From the NCBI GenBank assembly GCA_046343015.1, contig JBKDOL010000040.1, positions 1 through 64,000 on the forward strand: DNA of 64,000 bases. The letters run 5' to 3'. The translations under genes and the position numbers were made by a program. Positions 9,674-18,099 of this stretch are shown piece by piece; positions within the stretch are counted from its first letter, which is position 1, and every line of letters starts with the position of its first letter. Under the pieces are notes generated by a model, which was given only the letters and a program-made list of their open reading frames with translations, did not search any database and had not been told where the DNA came from. This stretch comes from BJ22 sp021298375 (GTDB taxonomy: Bacteria; Planctomycetota; Planctomycetia; Pirellulales; Pirellulaceae).

Positions 9674-9725
9674 GGGGAAAACGAAGTCGCTCCCTCACCA
9701 ACGAATTCGTTGGCGAGGTTTCCCC
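9674..9725. other. Nested palindrome
   Basis: A 24 bp palindrome with one mismatched pair, CTCaCCAACGAA/TTCGTTGGcGAG (9694-9717), is enclosed by outer arms GGGGAAA (9674-9680) and TTTCCCC (9719-9725). No T run follows, so it is not an obvious terminator. It may be a structured RNA or a protein-binding site. Confidence 0.5.
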
Positions 9726-9951
9726 GTGGCACTGGAAAACAGCCCTGTTTCAGTCACTCGTTGGAAGAGCCCGGCAGTTGGGACGCCCCCGCGAGCGGGG
9801 ACAACCGGAATGGATTTGCCACAAGCAAAGGTCCAATCCCGGCCAAAATCCAGGCAAGCCAATCCCAAATCAGGCCAGAGGGTGTCATCCCTCCCGCGCC
9901 GCATGTGATCGCCTGTCTGCTCCTCACTGCCAATCGCTCACGTTTGCCCAG

Positions 9952-10033
9952 CCCCAGCTTTTCACCGGGGGACCCCAGCGTTTCACCGGGGGACCCCAGC
10001 TTTTCACCGGGGGACCCCAGCTTTTCACCGGGG
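9952..10033. repeat. 21 bp tandem array, four copies
   Basis: Four consecutive units of ccccagcttttcaccggggg plus a, starting at 9952, 9973, 9994 and 10015; the last is slightly short and copy two has one or two changes. Each unit carries CCCC and GGGG arms around a short A/T-containing centre, so each can fold into a small hairpin. The array lies in the gene-free region upstream of rpoD. Confidence 0.9.
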
Positions 10034-10198
10034 TAGTTGGCTCCCGTCTGCTCAGGCCAGTCCATTTCATTGGGCCGACCTGAACCGAATGACTCGCGCA
10101 AAAACAACCCGCTCTCGTTCCTGTTTCGGCGATTTGAAGTTGGTCAGTTTTTACCGGGACTTTGCCGATTCATCCGACCGCTCTCGTGAACCCGAGAA

Positions 10199-10226
10199 CG
10201 CCCTTTTGTCAGCGCCCTTTTGTCAG
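10199..10226. repeat. 14 bp tandem duplication
   Basis: Two perfect adjacent copies of cgcccttttgtcag in non-coding DNA. Confidence 0.8.
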
Positions 10227-10623
10227 CGCCCAGTCATCAGCGTGTCGTCCATCAGCAACTCGTCCCTGCTGCCGCTCTCGCGAGCGTACCCACACGACAG
10301 CCACCCAAGTTGCCGGAAACGATTCCTCATTTCCCGCACTGCGGGGGGCCAGTCAAAAGTGGGCGAAGTGATGCCAACCGGAAATTTCTCTCCAGTTGGC
10401 CCCGCTCGCGATCTTCAGATCCGGCTTCCGCCTGAACCTGCGGGCCCTCCCCACCGGAATCACCGATGGGTAACCACCCCGCAACAAGTTAACGCCGCAG
10501 CAATCTCACCCAGCGAACTCACCCAGCGAAAACTGACGCCTCTCAACTTCAAACATCCGAAGGCTCCAAGGGGCAACACCGCGCGGAGAACAGGGAGTGT
10601 CTCGTGTTGCGAGAGGACTCCTG

Positions 10624-10680
10624 ACTCAGCGGCCTTGCACTCAGCGGCCTTGCATTTGTGGCCTTGCATTTGTGGCCTTG
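10624..10680. repeat. Two successive tandem doublets sharing a core
   Basis: Two 15 bp copies of actcagcggccttgc are followed directly by two roughly 14 bp copies of atttgtggccttgc (the last cut short). The two unit types share the core ggccttgc, suggesting duplication of an already partly duplicated sequence. Confidence 0.8.
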
Positions 10681-11446
10681 ACCGAACCGAATGATGAACT
10701 GTGAATCAAGGCCGGCGCAGGGTTGTAAAGGCCCCGTCCCCGGCACCCATCCGCCTTGGCAGTACCTTCCGCCAAGACCAAGGGTTTCTTAATTCACCAC
10801 ATCATGCGGACTGTCATGTACGTGCCTGTGGACGCTCTTGTTCCAGAATCTTGTTTTCGGGCTGTGGTAACAGCATGAGCGACAGGCATCGTCTTCACAG
10901 ATTTTACTCACTCGGTCTCAAAGGTCCAGAAGCAAAAACAGGGGTGCAGCAGGGAAGGTGGGCGAGAGCAGACGCCCCTTTGGACGACAGAAAAATGGAA
11001 ACGAGAAATGTGGACTTTTGCGGGAATTCCAAGTGAGAACCCGAAGGCTTGGCGCTCTGTTTGGAAGCAAGGCCTGCCTGTTTCTCCCTATTTTGGGATT
11101 CTCGGAGGAATTTGACCCGCTAGTCCTTCGATTTGGACCATCTCGCTCCCGCTTTCAGCCGCAACTTGAGGGGTGTTTGGCGACCAGGCGCTCTGCCTCA
11201 CCAGGCCAGGCGAGTCGCCGCAGAAAGAGGGTTTGTGAGTTGCAATTTGTCGCAGTTGACCGTTCAATAGTGCTCAACTCAAGCGTTTGCTCGACGCCGG
11301 CCCGGTCTGCCTCGATTTACCCTCTGGGAAATCACCCCAGGACCATCCTCGGCCGCGTCCCGTCAAGCGATCCGCTCGACGTCGCCTGTCAGCCCGCTTC
11401 GGGCTTGCCTGCCATCCCTTCACTCTCAAGCAAACCGGTTCTTCCC

Positions 11447-12010
11447 ATGTCACCACAGGTCGCCGTTCCTTGTCCGCATTGTGCAGCCGAACAAACTGTC
11501 GAATTTCGGCGGGCTGGGCAGGAACTGACCTGTAAGGCTTGCGGCAAATTTTTCACCGCCCCGAAGCTTCGCGAGTTGAAGCAGTTGTTACCGGCTCCGC
11601 TGCCGGGCGCTGGGCGGGCTGCGGCAAGGGCGGGGCAAACTCCACTCCGCAATTGGCTGTTCGTGATCGGGCTGGCCACGGCCGCGCTGTGCGGCATCGG
11701 CGGTTACTTCGTGACCGAATACGCCAAAACGATGATCATCGACGAAGCACTGGCCAAGAAGTTTACGCTTGATGTCGAGCAGGATCTCGACAGCTATGCC
11801 CCCGCCGACCTCTGGGCCACCTGGGAGACGATGCTCGCCAACCGCGTCCTGCCGCAATGGGATTTGGCCGCCGCCCGCGATGTCCAGCAACTGGGCGAAA
11901 GTTTCCGCTTCACCGGCTGGGTCTTGTTCGGGCTGGCTGGACTGGGACTGCTGACCTTGCTCGGTTCCCTGTTCCTGAATTCCCCCAGCCGGACGGCGCC
12001 CCGCAGTTAA
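11447..12010 (+). CDS. Zinc-ribbon membrane protein of unknown function
   Basis: 187 residues from the ATG at 11447; the open frame extends further upstream but that part has no protein character. The N-terminus has paired cysteines, CPHCAAEQ and CKACGKFF (Cys-x2-Cys twice), typical of a small zinc ribbon. Two hydrophobic segments follow, WLFVIGLATAALCGIGGYFV (about residues 67-86) and WVLFGLAGLGLLTLLGSLFL near the C-terminus, with an extra-membrane loop between them. This layout (zinc ribbon plus membrane helices) is common in planctomycetes but has no assigned function. The stop codon is embedded in the first unit of a 19 bp tandem array. Confidence 0.75.
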   Translation: MSPQVAVPCPHCAAEQTVEFRRAGQELTCKACGKFFTAPKLRELKQLLPAPLPGAGRAAARAGQTPLRNWLFVIGLATAALCGIGGYFVTEYAKTMIIDEALAKKFTLDVEQDLDSYAPADLWATWETMLANRVLPQWDLAAARDVQQLGESFRFTGWVLFGLAGLGLLTLLGSLFLNSPSRTAPRS

Positions 12011-12093
12011 GCGGAAAGCCCACAGTTAAGCGGAAAGCCCGCAGTTAAGCGGAAAGCCCGCAGTTAAGCGGAAAGCCCGCAGTTAAGCGGAAA
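12003..12093. repeat. 19 bp tandem array beginning at a stop codon
   Basis: About 4.7 copies of cgcagttaagcggaaagcc run back to back; one copy has cacag instead of cgcag. The taa in the first unit is the stop codon of the zinc-ribbon membrane protein. The 19 bp period is not a multiple of three, so the array could not be read through in one frame. Confidence 0.9.
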
Positions 12094-12171
12094 GATTGCG
12101 CCGTCGGGCGAACCCGCGATGACAACGCCTGAAAGTCCAGGCCTGGGCAGAACAGGGTCGGGAACCGTAGC

Positions 12172-13326
12172 CTAGTCCAGGAAGTCGCGGTCCTGCAATC
12201 GCTGAGGGACGTAGACTTCCGTCACGTAACTGATGTCTTTGCTAATCAGCGACTCGACTTCCAGCTTGAAGTCGTTGCTGATCATTTGCTGAATCTCCTT
12301 CTGCCATTCTTTTTTGTGCTCGAACCAGGGATAGCTGGCGATCTGCTTGGCCCGCTTCTTGTCGGTGTCATTCAGCCGGATTTTGACACTGCTGCTCAGC
12401 CCGCACCGCTCGTAGTCCTTGCTTCGCAGGCCGACATACTTCGCCTCCGGGATCGCCATCCGGCGCGACTCGAACGCGAGATTGATCGAGCCCTGTTTGA
12501 TCACGCTGTAGATGTAGTAACCCCAGGGGTCATTATCGAGCAGGCAGTAGACCGGAAGCTTCAGTTCGTAATGCAGTCGGTTGAGTAAGCGCCGCACGCC
12601 TCGCGGAGGCTGGCCACCACCATGCGTCAAGATGCAGTGGTGCTTTTTCCAGAACTTGTCCTCATTGAATCTTTGCCAGACCGTGTCCTTTTCGACGTGC
12701 AGCACGAACTTGGCCGCGTGCTTGCGAAACTGAATCCGCTCCGGCTCGACAATCGAAGGAATAGCGTAGCCTCCCGAACCCATTCGCGAACAGTCGATCT
12801 CATCACCCGAGTCAGTGATTTCAATCGGCCCGACCATCGCTCCCTTGGTCTGGGCGTAGAGGTGTAATTCTTCGCGGAGTGCATCGAGTGCAACCTCGAC
12901 ATCCTCGATCACCGGGTCGCATTCAGCCTGGTCATTGAAGGTTTCTTCCTTGGTCCCCTCAATCGTGTGCTTCAGCAGATAGTACAAACCCCGGATGCTG
13001 GTGGTCTTTCCCTCGTCGATGAGCCGTTTGCAGCCGCTGCCGACGAGCATCGTCTGCATGTAGCTTTTGGCCTGGGAGAGGTTGAACAATTCCCGTTTGT
13101 TCTTGCCGCCTCCCATCTCAATGATCTTCTGCGCCTTGTTGAACCGAACGTTGGAGAGCGAGCGGCTGGGGATGTCAATCGCCGGCGGTTTGGCCTTGTG
13201 AGCCGCTTCGACAACCCGGTCCGCCATCACGACCAGCGACGAGAGCGTCTTTTTGTCTTTGCTGCTGAGCTTCACAGGCTCGGTTCGCTTCGCGGTTTCA
13301 GCGGGTGCTTGCTTGCGTTTGGCCAT
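12172..13326 (-). CDS. top6A: DNA topoisomerase VI subunit A (Spo11-like)
   Basis: 384 residues. Subunit A of type IIB topoisomerase cleaves both DNA strands using a tyrosine, here in SIRGLYYLLKHT (Tyr115/Tyr116). The Toprim metal site is visible as VEKD (Glu212) and LLDNDPWG (Asp264 and Asp266). Length matches archaeal Top6A (about 360-390). It lies 100 bases downstream of the subunit B gene on the same strand, so the two are probably co-transcribed and form an A2B2 enzyme. Topoisomerase VI is best known from archaea and plants and is also found in some bacteria, including planctomycetes. Confidence 0.95.
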   Translation of the reverse strand: MAKRKQAPAETAKRTEPVKLSSKDKKTLSSLVVMADRVVEAAHKAKPPAIDIPSRSLSNVRFNKAQKIIEMGGGKNKRELFNLSQAKSYMQTMLVGSGCKRLIDEGKTTSIRGLYYLLKHTIEGTKEETFNDQAECDPVIEDVEVALDALREELHLYAQTKGAMVGPIEITDSGDEIDCSRMGSGGYAIPSIVEPERIQFRKHAAKFVLHVEKDTVWQRFNEDKFWKKHHCILTHGGGQPPRGVRRLLNRLHYELKLPVYCLLDNDPWGYYIYSVIKQGSINLAFESRRMAIPEAKYVGLRSKDYERCGLSSSVKIRLNDTDKKRAKQIASYPWFEHKKEWQKEIQQMISNDFKLEVESLISKDISYVTEVYVPQRLQDRDFLD

Positions 13327-13426
13327 CGTTCCGTACTCGACTCGGTAAGATTAGGGTTGAATGCGAATGCCGTGTGCCAAGTGGAGCCAGCCGGCTTGGC
13401 CCGAGGGTTCTGCAGCCAATGAAAAA

Positions 13427-15559
13427 TTATCGTTTGGTTCGTTTGGTTTTTTCGCGCTTGGTCCGGGGTGCGCGGGGCGCCCCCTTCTTCTTCAGCGAGC
13501 GGACCGCTTCGGTATCGTGCACCTGTCCTTTGCCTGTGGCAACTCCGCCAGTGGAGAGGCCTTCCCCGGCCAGCAGCGGTGTTTCCACAATCAGCACGTT
13601 GTCGGAATTCAGTTCCGCCTCGTCGGTGACGCGTTTGCCGTGCTTGTCCAGCTTGGTATCTGCCTCCCGCGTCTTCTTTTGGGCAACTGCGAGCAACTCT
13701 TCATACAGCTGGCCGCGGTTGAAGCCGTTGATATCACTGACTGCCGCGGCAACCTCGCCCAGATAACGGAGAAAGATGTTCCGCCGCTCGCCTTCCTGCC
13801 TGATATTGGATCGCAATCGCAAAAAGGCACTCAGCCTGCGCCCCACCGTCTGCACCGCGAGGCGGATCTCTTTTTCAATTTCATCGTAGGAAGCGATCGC
13901 CTCCTTTGACTCGCTGGTAAACGGAACCCAGACGCTCGCCACATGGACCATCAATGTCAGCGGACCGTTGGGCAAGGCGCCCCGTGATTGGGACAGGCCA
14001 TAGCTCCGCCAATTCAGGGAAGAGGCCGTTTTGGTCACCAGGCAATCACCCATCTTGAACTGCAGCGGCACCCGATTGGCGTAGCGATACAGCTGCATCT
14101 GCTGAGTCTCGCTGACGCTCACATCCTGCATCGCGGTGAACAGTTCCTCGACTTCCGTTCGCTTCAGCTTGGATGGATTCTGACGCGTCCCAATTCCCGA
14201 GGCCGAGATGATCTTGTCCGCTCCGTCCGGGCCCAACCCGTCGAAGGTACTGACCAGAAACTGCTTGACGGTTCGGGCGTCCGTTTCATTGAGCAGGGCA
14301 ACCAGTTCCTCTTTGTTGACTTTCTTGGTCGAGACAGTGCCCCCGTAAGCGAGGCCGACTTCGATCAAAAATGGATTGCCGCGGTAAACGGCCGGAGGGC
14401 GCGAGGCGACCGTAAAAAACTCGCCCGGGACAACCTGATACAGACCCTGCAGCAACAGTGGCTCGCCAATCGGCACCAGGCAGTCTGTTGCCGGAGCCGC
14501 AATCTTGGTCTCCTGAATCGCCTGAAAGAGCTTGTCAACATCGCTCTGGGCAATCTTTTTCAGCGTCGACCGCGTGCTCAGTTTCGCCGTCTCGCAGATC
14601 TTTCGGGCCACACCCGCGCTGACTCGGGAAAAGTTCTCAGTGAGGAATGCCGACAGCGTCGTGCTGGTTGGCTGTTCCTTGATCATCGTCATCAATCGGC
14701 CCAGCTCCACGCCGTAAGGGTGCGGCTTGATTTCTTTCGGTTCCGGCGGCAGCGTGCGGGTCGCTCGGCGCCACGTCCGGGACTGACCTTCCGGGTCCCA
14801 GTAGTGAATGGTGACGTGGGGATTGGCGATCGCTGTCTGCTCGAGAAACTCATCGACGCTGCCCTTGCCCCGCTTGTGCTGTCCCTCCAGCTCAATGGTC
14901 ACCCGGGTGCCACTGGCAATTGGCTGAGGTTTATCTTCCGGATTCTCCAGTGGATAGTCGTTGATCCACTCAATCTCGTTCTTCTGGCAGTATGCCTGCC
15001 CCTTGTCGCCGGGCGGTATGTCTTCACCCTCTCCCTTGCCATTGAGAATGTCCGGAGAGTTGGTCTTGGTGTTGATGTGAATTTCGAAATAGTGGGCAGG
15101 CTTGGTCTTGTGGGTCTTGGAAACAATCTTAATCGGCTTGCCCGTAGTCAACTGACCATACATGCCAGCGGCGCTGATCCCGATCCCCTGCTGGCCGCGA
15201 CTCATCCGCAGTCGATGGAACTTGGAGCCGTAGAGCAGCTTGCCGAAGATCAGCGGAACCTGCTTTTTCACAATTCCCGGACCATTGTCCTGAATCGCCA
15301 CCTTGAAGCGGGAATTGTTGGTGGGCGTGATCTGGACCCAAATCTCCGGAACGATGCCCGCTTCCTCGCAGGCATCGAGCGAGTTGTCCACAGCCTCCTT
15401 GACGGTAGTCAGCAGGGCTTTGCGGGGATTATCGAAGCCGAGCAGGTGGCGATTCTTGGTGAAGAACTCGCTGACCGAAATGCTCCGCTGCTGAGCGGCC
15501 ATGCTCTCGGCTGTCGCCCGCCGTCCACTGGCCGGAGCTTCCTCTCTCTCACCACTCAC
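13427..15559 (-). CDS. top6B: DNA topoisomerase VI subunit B (GHKL ATPase)
   Basis: 710 residues. The ATP-binding Bergerat fold shows KEAVDNSLDACEEAG (Glu55, Asn59), DNGPGI (91-96) and GQQGIGISAAGMYGQ (122-136). A helix-two-turn-helix-like block (GLGPDGADKIISASGIG) and the transducer region follow, and the C-terminus is a Lys/Arg-rich tail (KREKTKRTKR). The start is GTG at 15559 with AGGAG nine bases upstream; an in-frame ATG at 15502 is an alternative but lacks such a site. ATP binding by this subunit drives DNA transport through the break made by subunit A, encoded next. Confidence 0.95.
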   Translation of the reverse strand: MSGEREEAPASGRRATAESMAAQQRSISVSEFFTKNRHLLGFDNPRKALLTTVKEAVDNSLDACEEAGIVPEIWVQITPTNNSRFKVAIQDNGPGIVKKQVPLIFGKLLYGSKFHRLRMSRGQQGIGISAAGMYGQLTTGKPIKIVSKTHKTKPAHYFEIHINTKTNSPDILNGKGEGEDIPPGDKGQAYCQKNEIEWINDYPLENPEDKPQPIASGTRVTIELEGQHKRGKGSVDEFLEQTAIANPHVTIHYWDPEGQSRTWRRATRTLPPEPKEIKPHPYGVELGRLMTMIKEQPTSTTLSAFLTENFSRVSAGVARKICETAKLSTRSTLKKIAQSDVDKLFQAIQETKIAAPATDCLVPIGEPLLLQGLYQVVPGEFFTVASRPPAVYRGNPFLIEVGLAYGGTVSTKKVNKEELVALLNETDARTVKQFLVSTFDGLGPDGADKIISASGIGTRQNPSKLKRTEVEELFTAMQDVSVSETQQMQLYRYANRVPLQFKMGDCLVTKTASSLNWRSYGLSQSRGALPNGPLTLMVHVASVWVPFTSESKEAIASYDEIEKEIRLAVQTVGRRLSAFLRLRSNIRQEGERRNIFLRYLGEVAAAVSDINGFNRGQLYEELLAVAQKKTREADTKLDKHGKRVTDEAELNSDNVLIVETPLLAGEGLSTGGVATGKGQVHDTEAVRSLKKKGAPRAPRTKREKTKRTKR

Positions 15560-16072
15560 TACGTTGGACTCCTGTTCTGACTGAAACTGGTCGGCACCCC
15601 CGACGGCACCGCCGATGGAACCGGTTATCGGCTTGAGCGCCGAGCCTCCCTACCTGTTCTGCAATTTCTCGAGCTGGGGCGTTCCCGCCGCTGCTCCACA
15701 AAAAAACCGGAATCGATGGGCTGCAAAGCCGCCTCGGAAAAGTCTGCCCTGCTTGCCTGGGTTTCCAGTTTGGCACGATCGTCAAATTGCCGATCCTTTG
15801 CTGTTTTCCCAAACCGCGATTGACGATGGCTGTCGCAGGCAGTCTCGGCAAACTGGCGAGATTATAGCGGCTGGCGGAAAAACGTTACAGACGGATATGC
15901 CGGTTGTACCGTGACCGGTTCCGATTTGCGCGGTCTCTCATCGCGAATGACTGATAACGCTTTTACCAAGACGCCGAAAGACTCCACTGAAAACGAATGA
16001 TTCGAGGGGCACGGATGTACATCCCTCGGTCAGACCCGCTTCGTGATGCACTAGTCCTGAGGAGATGGATCG
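15560..16072. other. Divergent promoter region
   Basis: 513 bases between divergent genes (top6B and a secreted protein). No gene is supported. Upstream of the secreted protein there is an inverted repeat CGAGGG (16003-16008)/CCCTCG (16023-16028), centred on the palindrome ATGTACAT (16015-16022), which could be a regulator site; a ribosome-binding GAGGAG lies just before its ATG. Confidence 0.45.
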
Positions 16073-16744
16073 ATGCGTAAGTTCACCTGTCTGATCGCAG
16101 CCGCGATCGTGACGGCCGGAAGCCTGATGGCTTCTGCTGTCCAAGCCCAAGGCTCTGGCCCGGGCACCCTGTCCAACAATTTGTTCCAGCAGTACTACAC
16201 CCAGGGCGGAGCCAACCTGACCGACGCCGCCCTCTATCCGGCTCCCCATCCGGTACCCTACAAGGTGGGCAATGTGTACTACACGTACCAGCCGCTGATG
16301 CCGCACGAAATGATGTGGCAACACTCCCGCAACTACTACAACTATTACGCCCCGCCGAGCGCGTTCTACACCGACCCTTGCAAAGGCGGCGGCTTTGGCG
16401 GGCTGAACAAGACCACCGTCGTCTGGGGAAGCACCTGCACCAACCACATGGGGCCGCTGCCGGGCTCAATCACTCCCTTCGCCAACCTCCACGGCCGCGT
16501 GCTCAATCACTGGTACTGCCTCGGTGGTCAAGGTTGCGGTAACGGCCTGCTGGGTCGCGGCTGCCATGGCGGGAACTGCGCCAGTGGCAACTGCGGTGGC
16601 CATGGCCTGCACGGCGGCCTCCACGGGCACAACCTGTTGCACCGCCATCAAGGCGACTGCGGCACGGGCCAGTGCGGCGGCGCTGCCGGCGGTTGCCCCA
16701 CCTGCACAGCCGCTGCCCAACAGGCTGGTCAGTTTCAACGCTAA
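16073..16744 (+). CDS. Secreted Cys/His/Gly-rich protein
   Basis: 223 residues. Residues 1-26 are a clear signal peptide (MRKFTCLIAAAIVTAGSL, then SAVQAQ), so the protein is exported. The middle is Tyr/Pro-rich (YYNYYAPPSAFY) and the last 80 residues are very rich in Gly, Cys and His (CGNGLLGRGCHGGNC, HGLHGGLHGHNLLHRHQ), suggesting metal binding or disulfide cross-linking at the cell surface. The ribosome-binding site GAGGAG precedes the ATG. A similar secreted protein follows 93 bases downstream, so the two are likely co-transcribed paralogues. No named family; such proteins are common in planctomycetes. Confidence 0.8.
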   Translation: MRKFTCLIAAAIVTAGSLMASAVQAQGSGPGTLSNNLFQQYYTQGGANLTDAALYPAPHPVPYKVGNVYYTYQPLMPHEMMWQHSRNYYNYYAPPSAFYTDPCKGGGFGGLNKTTVVWGSTCTNHMGPLPGSITPFANLHGRVLNHWYCLGGQGCGNGLLGRGCHGGNCASGNCGGHGLHGGLHGHNLLHRHQGDCGTGQCGGAAGGCPTCTAAAQQAGQFQR

Positions 16745-16837
16745 TCACCCAACCGCCTCATGCATCCTCGCGGACGGGTTCTCAATCGCGAACCTAATCA
16801 CCAAACATTTCAGCTCAATTTCGGGAGAGTCTCTCAG

Positions 16838-17491
16838 ATGAAACGCACTTCACTTCAACTGGCGGTCGCTGCCGCCCTCGTGCTGTGGAGCGTGGGCAAT
16901 GCCCAAGCTCAACTGCATGGCACCTGCAGCAGCTGCGGTGGCGGAACGGGCAGCTTCGGCGCTTTCGCCGACGGCAATAATGGCGCAGCTGGAGCAGCCG
17001 GCTTCGGCGGCGGCACGTACTTGAACTATTACAACCAGTCACCGATCGGCGGCTCGACTCAATTGATGTCACCGGTCTGCCTCCCCTCAGGCAAACAGTA
17101 TCCCCGCCCCTGGCATGCTGCCCAGTATGCGATTCATGACCACTACAGTCCGCATCCTTACTACGCCTACAGCCGCAACGGCGTGCTCGCCGGAAGGACC
17201 AACGACTGGAACGTCTCGCAAATGCAACTCGGCCCCTGGCATGGAGGTTACTCCTACTGGCGCTGGCAGCAACCAACGGCTCTGGTTGTTCCTCCCACCG
17301 CCGCTTTCCAAAGTGAGTACAACTGGGGCGTCGGACAAACCCGCAGCATTCCGATCTATCACCAATATGGTTCGGCCGGTGCCGGCACGATTCCTGTTGG
17401 CGGCAGCGGAGCCGGCTTCCCGCCGACCCCTTACTGGCCCAGCTCAACCAGCCAATTCGGGATTTATCCCGTGCGTGGTCCTTGGCACTAG
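16838..17491 (+). CDS. Secreted Gly/Tyr/Trp-rich protein
   Basis: 217 residues from the ATG at 16838, preceded by a GGGAGAG ribosome-binding site. A signal peptide ends at ...VGNAQAQ (about residue 24). The mature protein begins with CSSCGGG and is rich in Gly, Tyr, Pro and Trp (HDHYSPHPYYAYSRNG, GGYSYWRWQQP). It resembles its upstream neighbour in composition and in the shared ACCxxYNYY-like texture, though not closely in sequence. A strong terminator lies about 95 bases downstream, consistent with a two-gene transcription unit. Function unknown; a cell-surface structural role is a guess. Confidence 0.8.
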   Translation: MKRTSLQLAVAAALVLWSVGNAQAQLHGTCSSCGGGTGSFGAFADGNNGAAGAAGFGGGTYLNYYNQSPIGGSTQLMSPVCLPSGKQYPRPWHAAQYAIHDHYSPHPYYAYSRNGVLAGRTNDWNVSQMQLGPWHGGYSYWRWQQPTALVVPPTAAFQSEYNWGVGQTRSIPIYHQYGSAGAGTIPVGGSGAGFPPTPYWPSSTSQFGIYPVRGPWH

Positions 17492-17869
17492 TCGACCTGG
17501 GCCCGCCGCCCAACGCTTGGTGAGCAGAAATTCAGCATCCTGACTCGACTCACAGGCAAACCTTTTTCCTCTTGATTTGGTGCAAACGCGGCGGCAGCTT
17601 CAAACCCTGCCGCCGCGTTGTTTTTTTTGAGCTGCCCCAAGTAGCTTCCCGCCGTCAGTTCGAGCGCCGCGATCCTGACACAGTGCGTGGCCAAATTGAT
17701 GACAGCCCCCAGCCTTTGATTATCGGAACCCGAGCACAACACAGAGTTTCCAGAATAAATAACCGTTAATTCCTCAGTCCGCCTCAATTTTCGCCAGTGG
17801 CACGGTGGTTGCAATTGTCTTGTGACGTTGAACTTTCGCCGCGTTCTTCTTTGCTCAAAGGAACTTGCC
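17492..17869. other. Non-coding region with terminator
   Basis: 378 bases between the secreted protein and the tiny membrane protein. Apart from the terminator listed separately and a plain ribosome-binding AAAGGA before 17870, nothing is recognised. Confidence 0.45.
17585..17628 (+). terminator. Strong Rho-independent terminator
   Basis: A perfect 13 bp stem, AACGCGGCGGCAG (17585-17597) and CTGCCGCCGCGTT (17607-17619), closes a 9-base loop and is followed by eight T. It lies downstream of the two secreted protein genes. Confidence 0.93.
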
Positions 17870-17995
17870 ATGCTGGTCCATGAACTTCTTGTCAGCTCCG
17901 GTGGACTGCTGCTGCTGGTCTTCGCCATGTTCGTCATGGTGCCGACCCACCAATCAAATCCTTTCGACCGCAACTACCGCAAAGAGATCGTCTAG
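17870..17995 (+). CDS. Tiny single-pass membrane protein
   Basis: 41 residues. The ATG at 17870 has AAAGGA nine bases upstream. The chain is one hydrophobic helix (SSGGLLLLVFAMFVMV, about residues 9-24) followed by a hydrophilic tail ending FDRNYRKEIV, with a positively charged C-terminus. It follows a strong terminator and precedes a minus-strand gene, so it is a separate transcription unit. I do not recognise it. The good ribosome-binding site and clean membrane-helix design argue that it is real. Confidence 0.5.
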   Translation: MLVHELLVSSGGLLLLVFAMFVMVPTHQSNPFDRNYRKEIV

Positions 17996-18099
17996 GGAGC
18001 ACGCTAAAGGCGAACCTGGAGGAAGGATACCTTCCCCTCGCACTCCTTAACTTCCGCGTCCAGAGTTGAATTGGAGACGGTCCACTGACGACCGCCCTG

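Larger units (their letters stand above)
8839..11446. other. 2.6 kb gene-free region upstream of the sigma gene
   Basis: No reading frame here looks like a real protein: the open frames have repetitive, Arg/Ser/Pro-rich translations without domains on both strands. The region holds a nested palindrome (9674-9725), a 21 bp tandem array (9952-10033), a 14 bp duplication (10199-10226) and two consecutive short tandem duplications (10624-10680). The rpoD promoter must lie near 8850-9000, but I cannot assign it with confidence. I looked for tmRNA, RNase P and SRP RNA signatures and saw none. Confidence 0.6.

Noticed and set aside
9952..10033. CRISPR array
   Set aside because: The 21 bp units are directly adjacent, with no spacers and no cas gene nearby.
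9635..10107. Open frames on both strands reading through the 21 bp array
   Set aside because: They are open only because the repeat has a period of 21 and no stop in several frames; the rest of each translation is low complexity without a domain.
10958..11446. Upstream extension of the zinc-ribbon protein
   Set aside because: The translation has no protein character and the zinc ribbon begins directly after the ATG at 11447.
13988..15580. 530-residue open frame on the plus strand
   Set aside because: Exactly opposite the topoisomerase VI B gene, which has complete motifs. Long antisense frames are expected in G+C-rich DNA.
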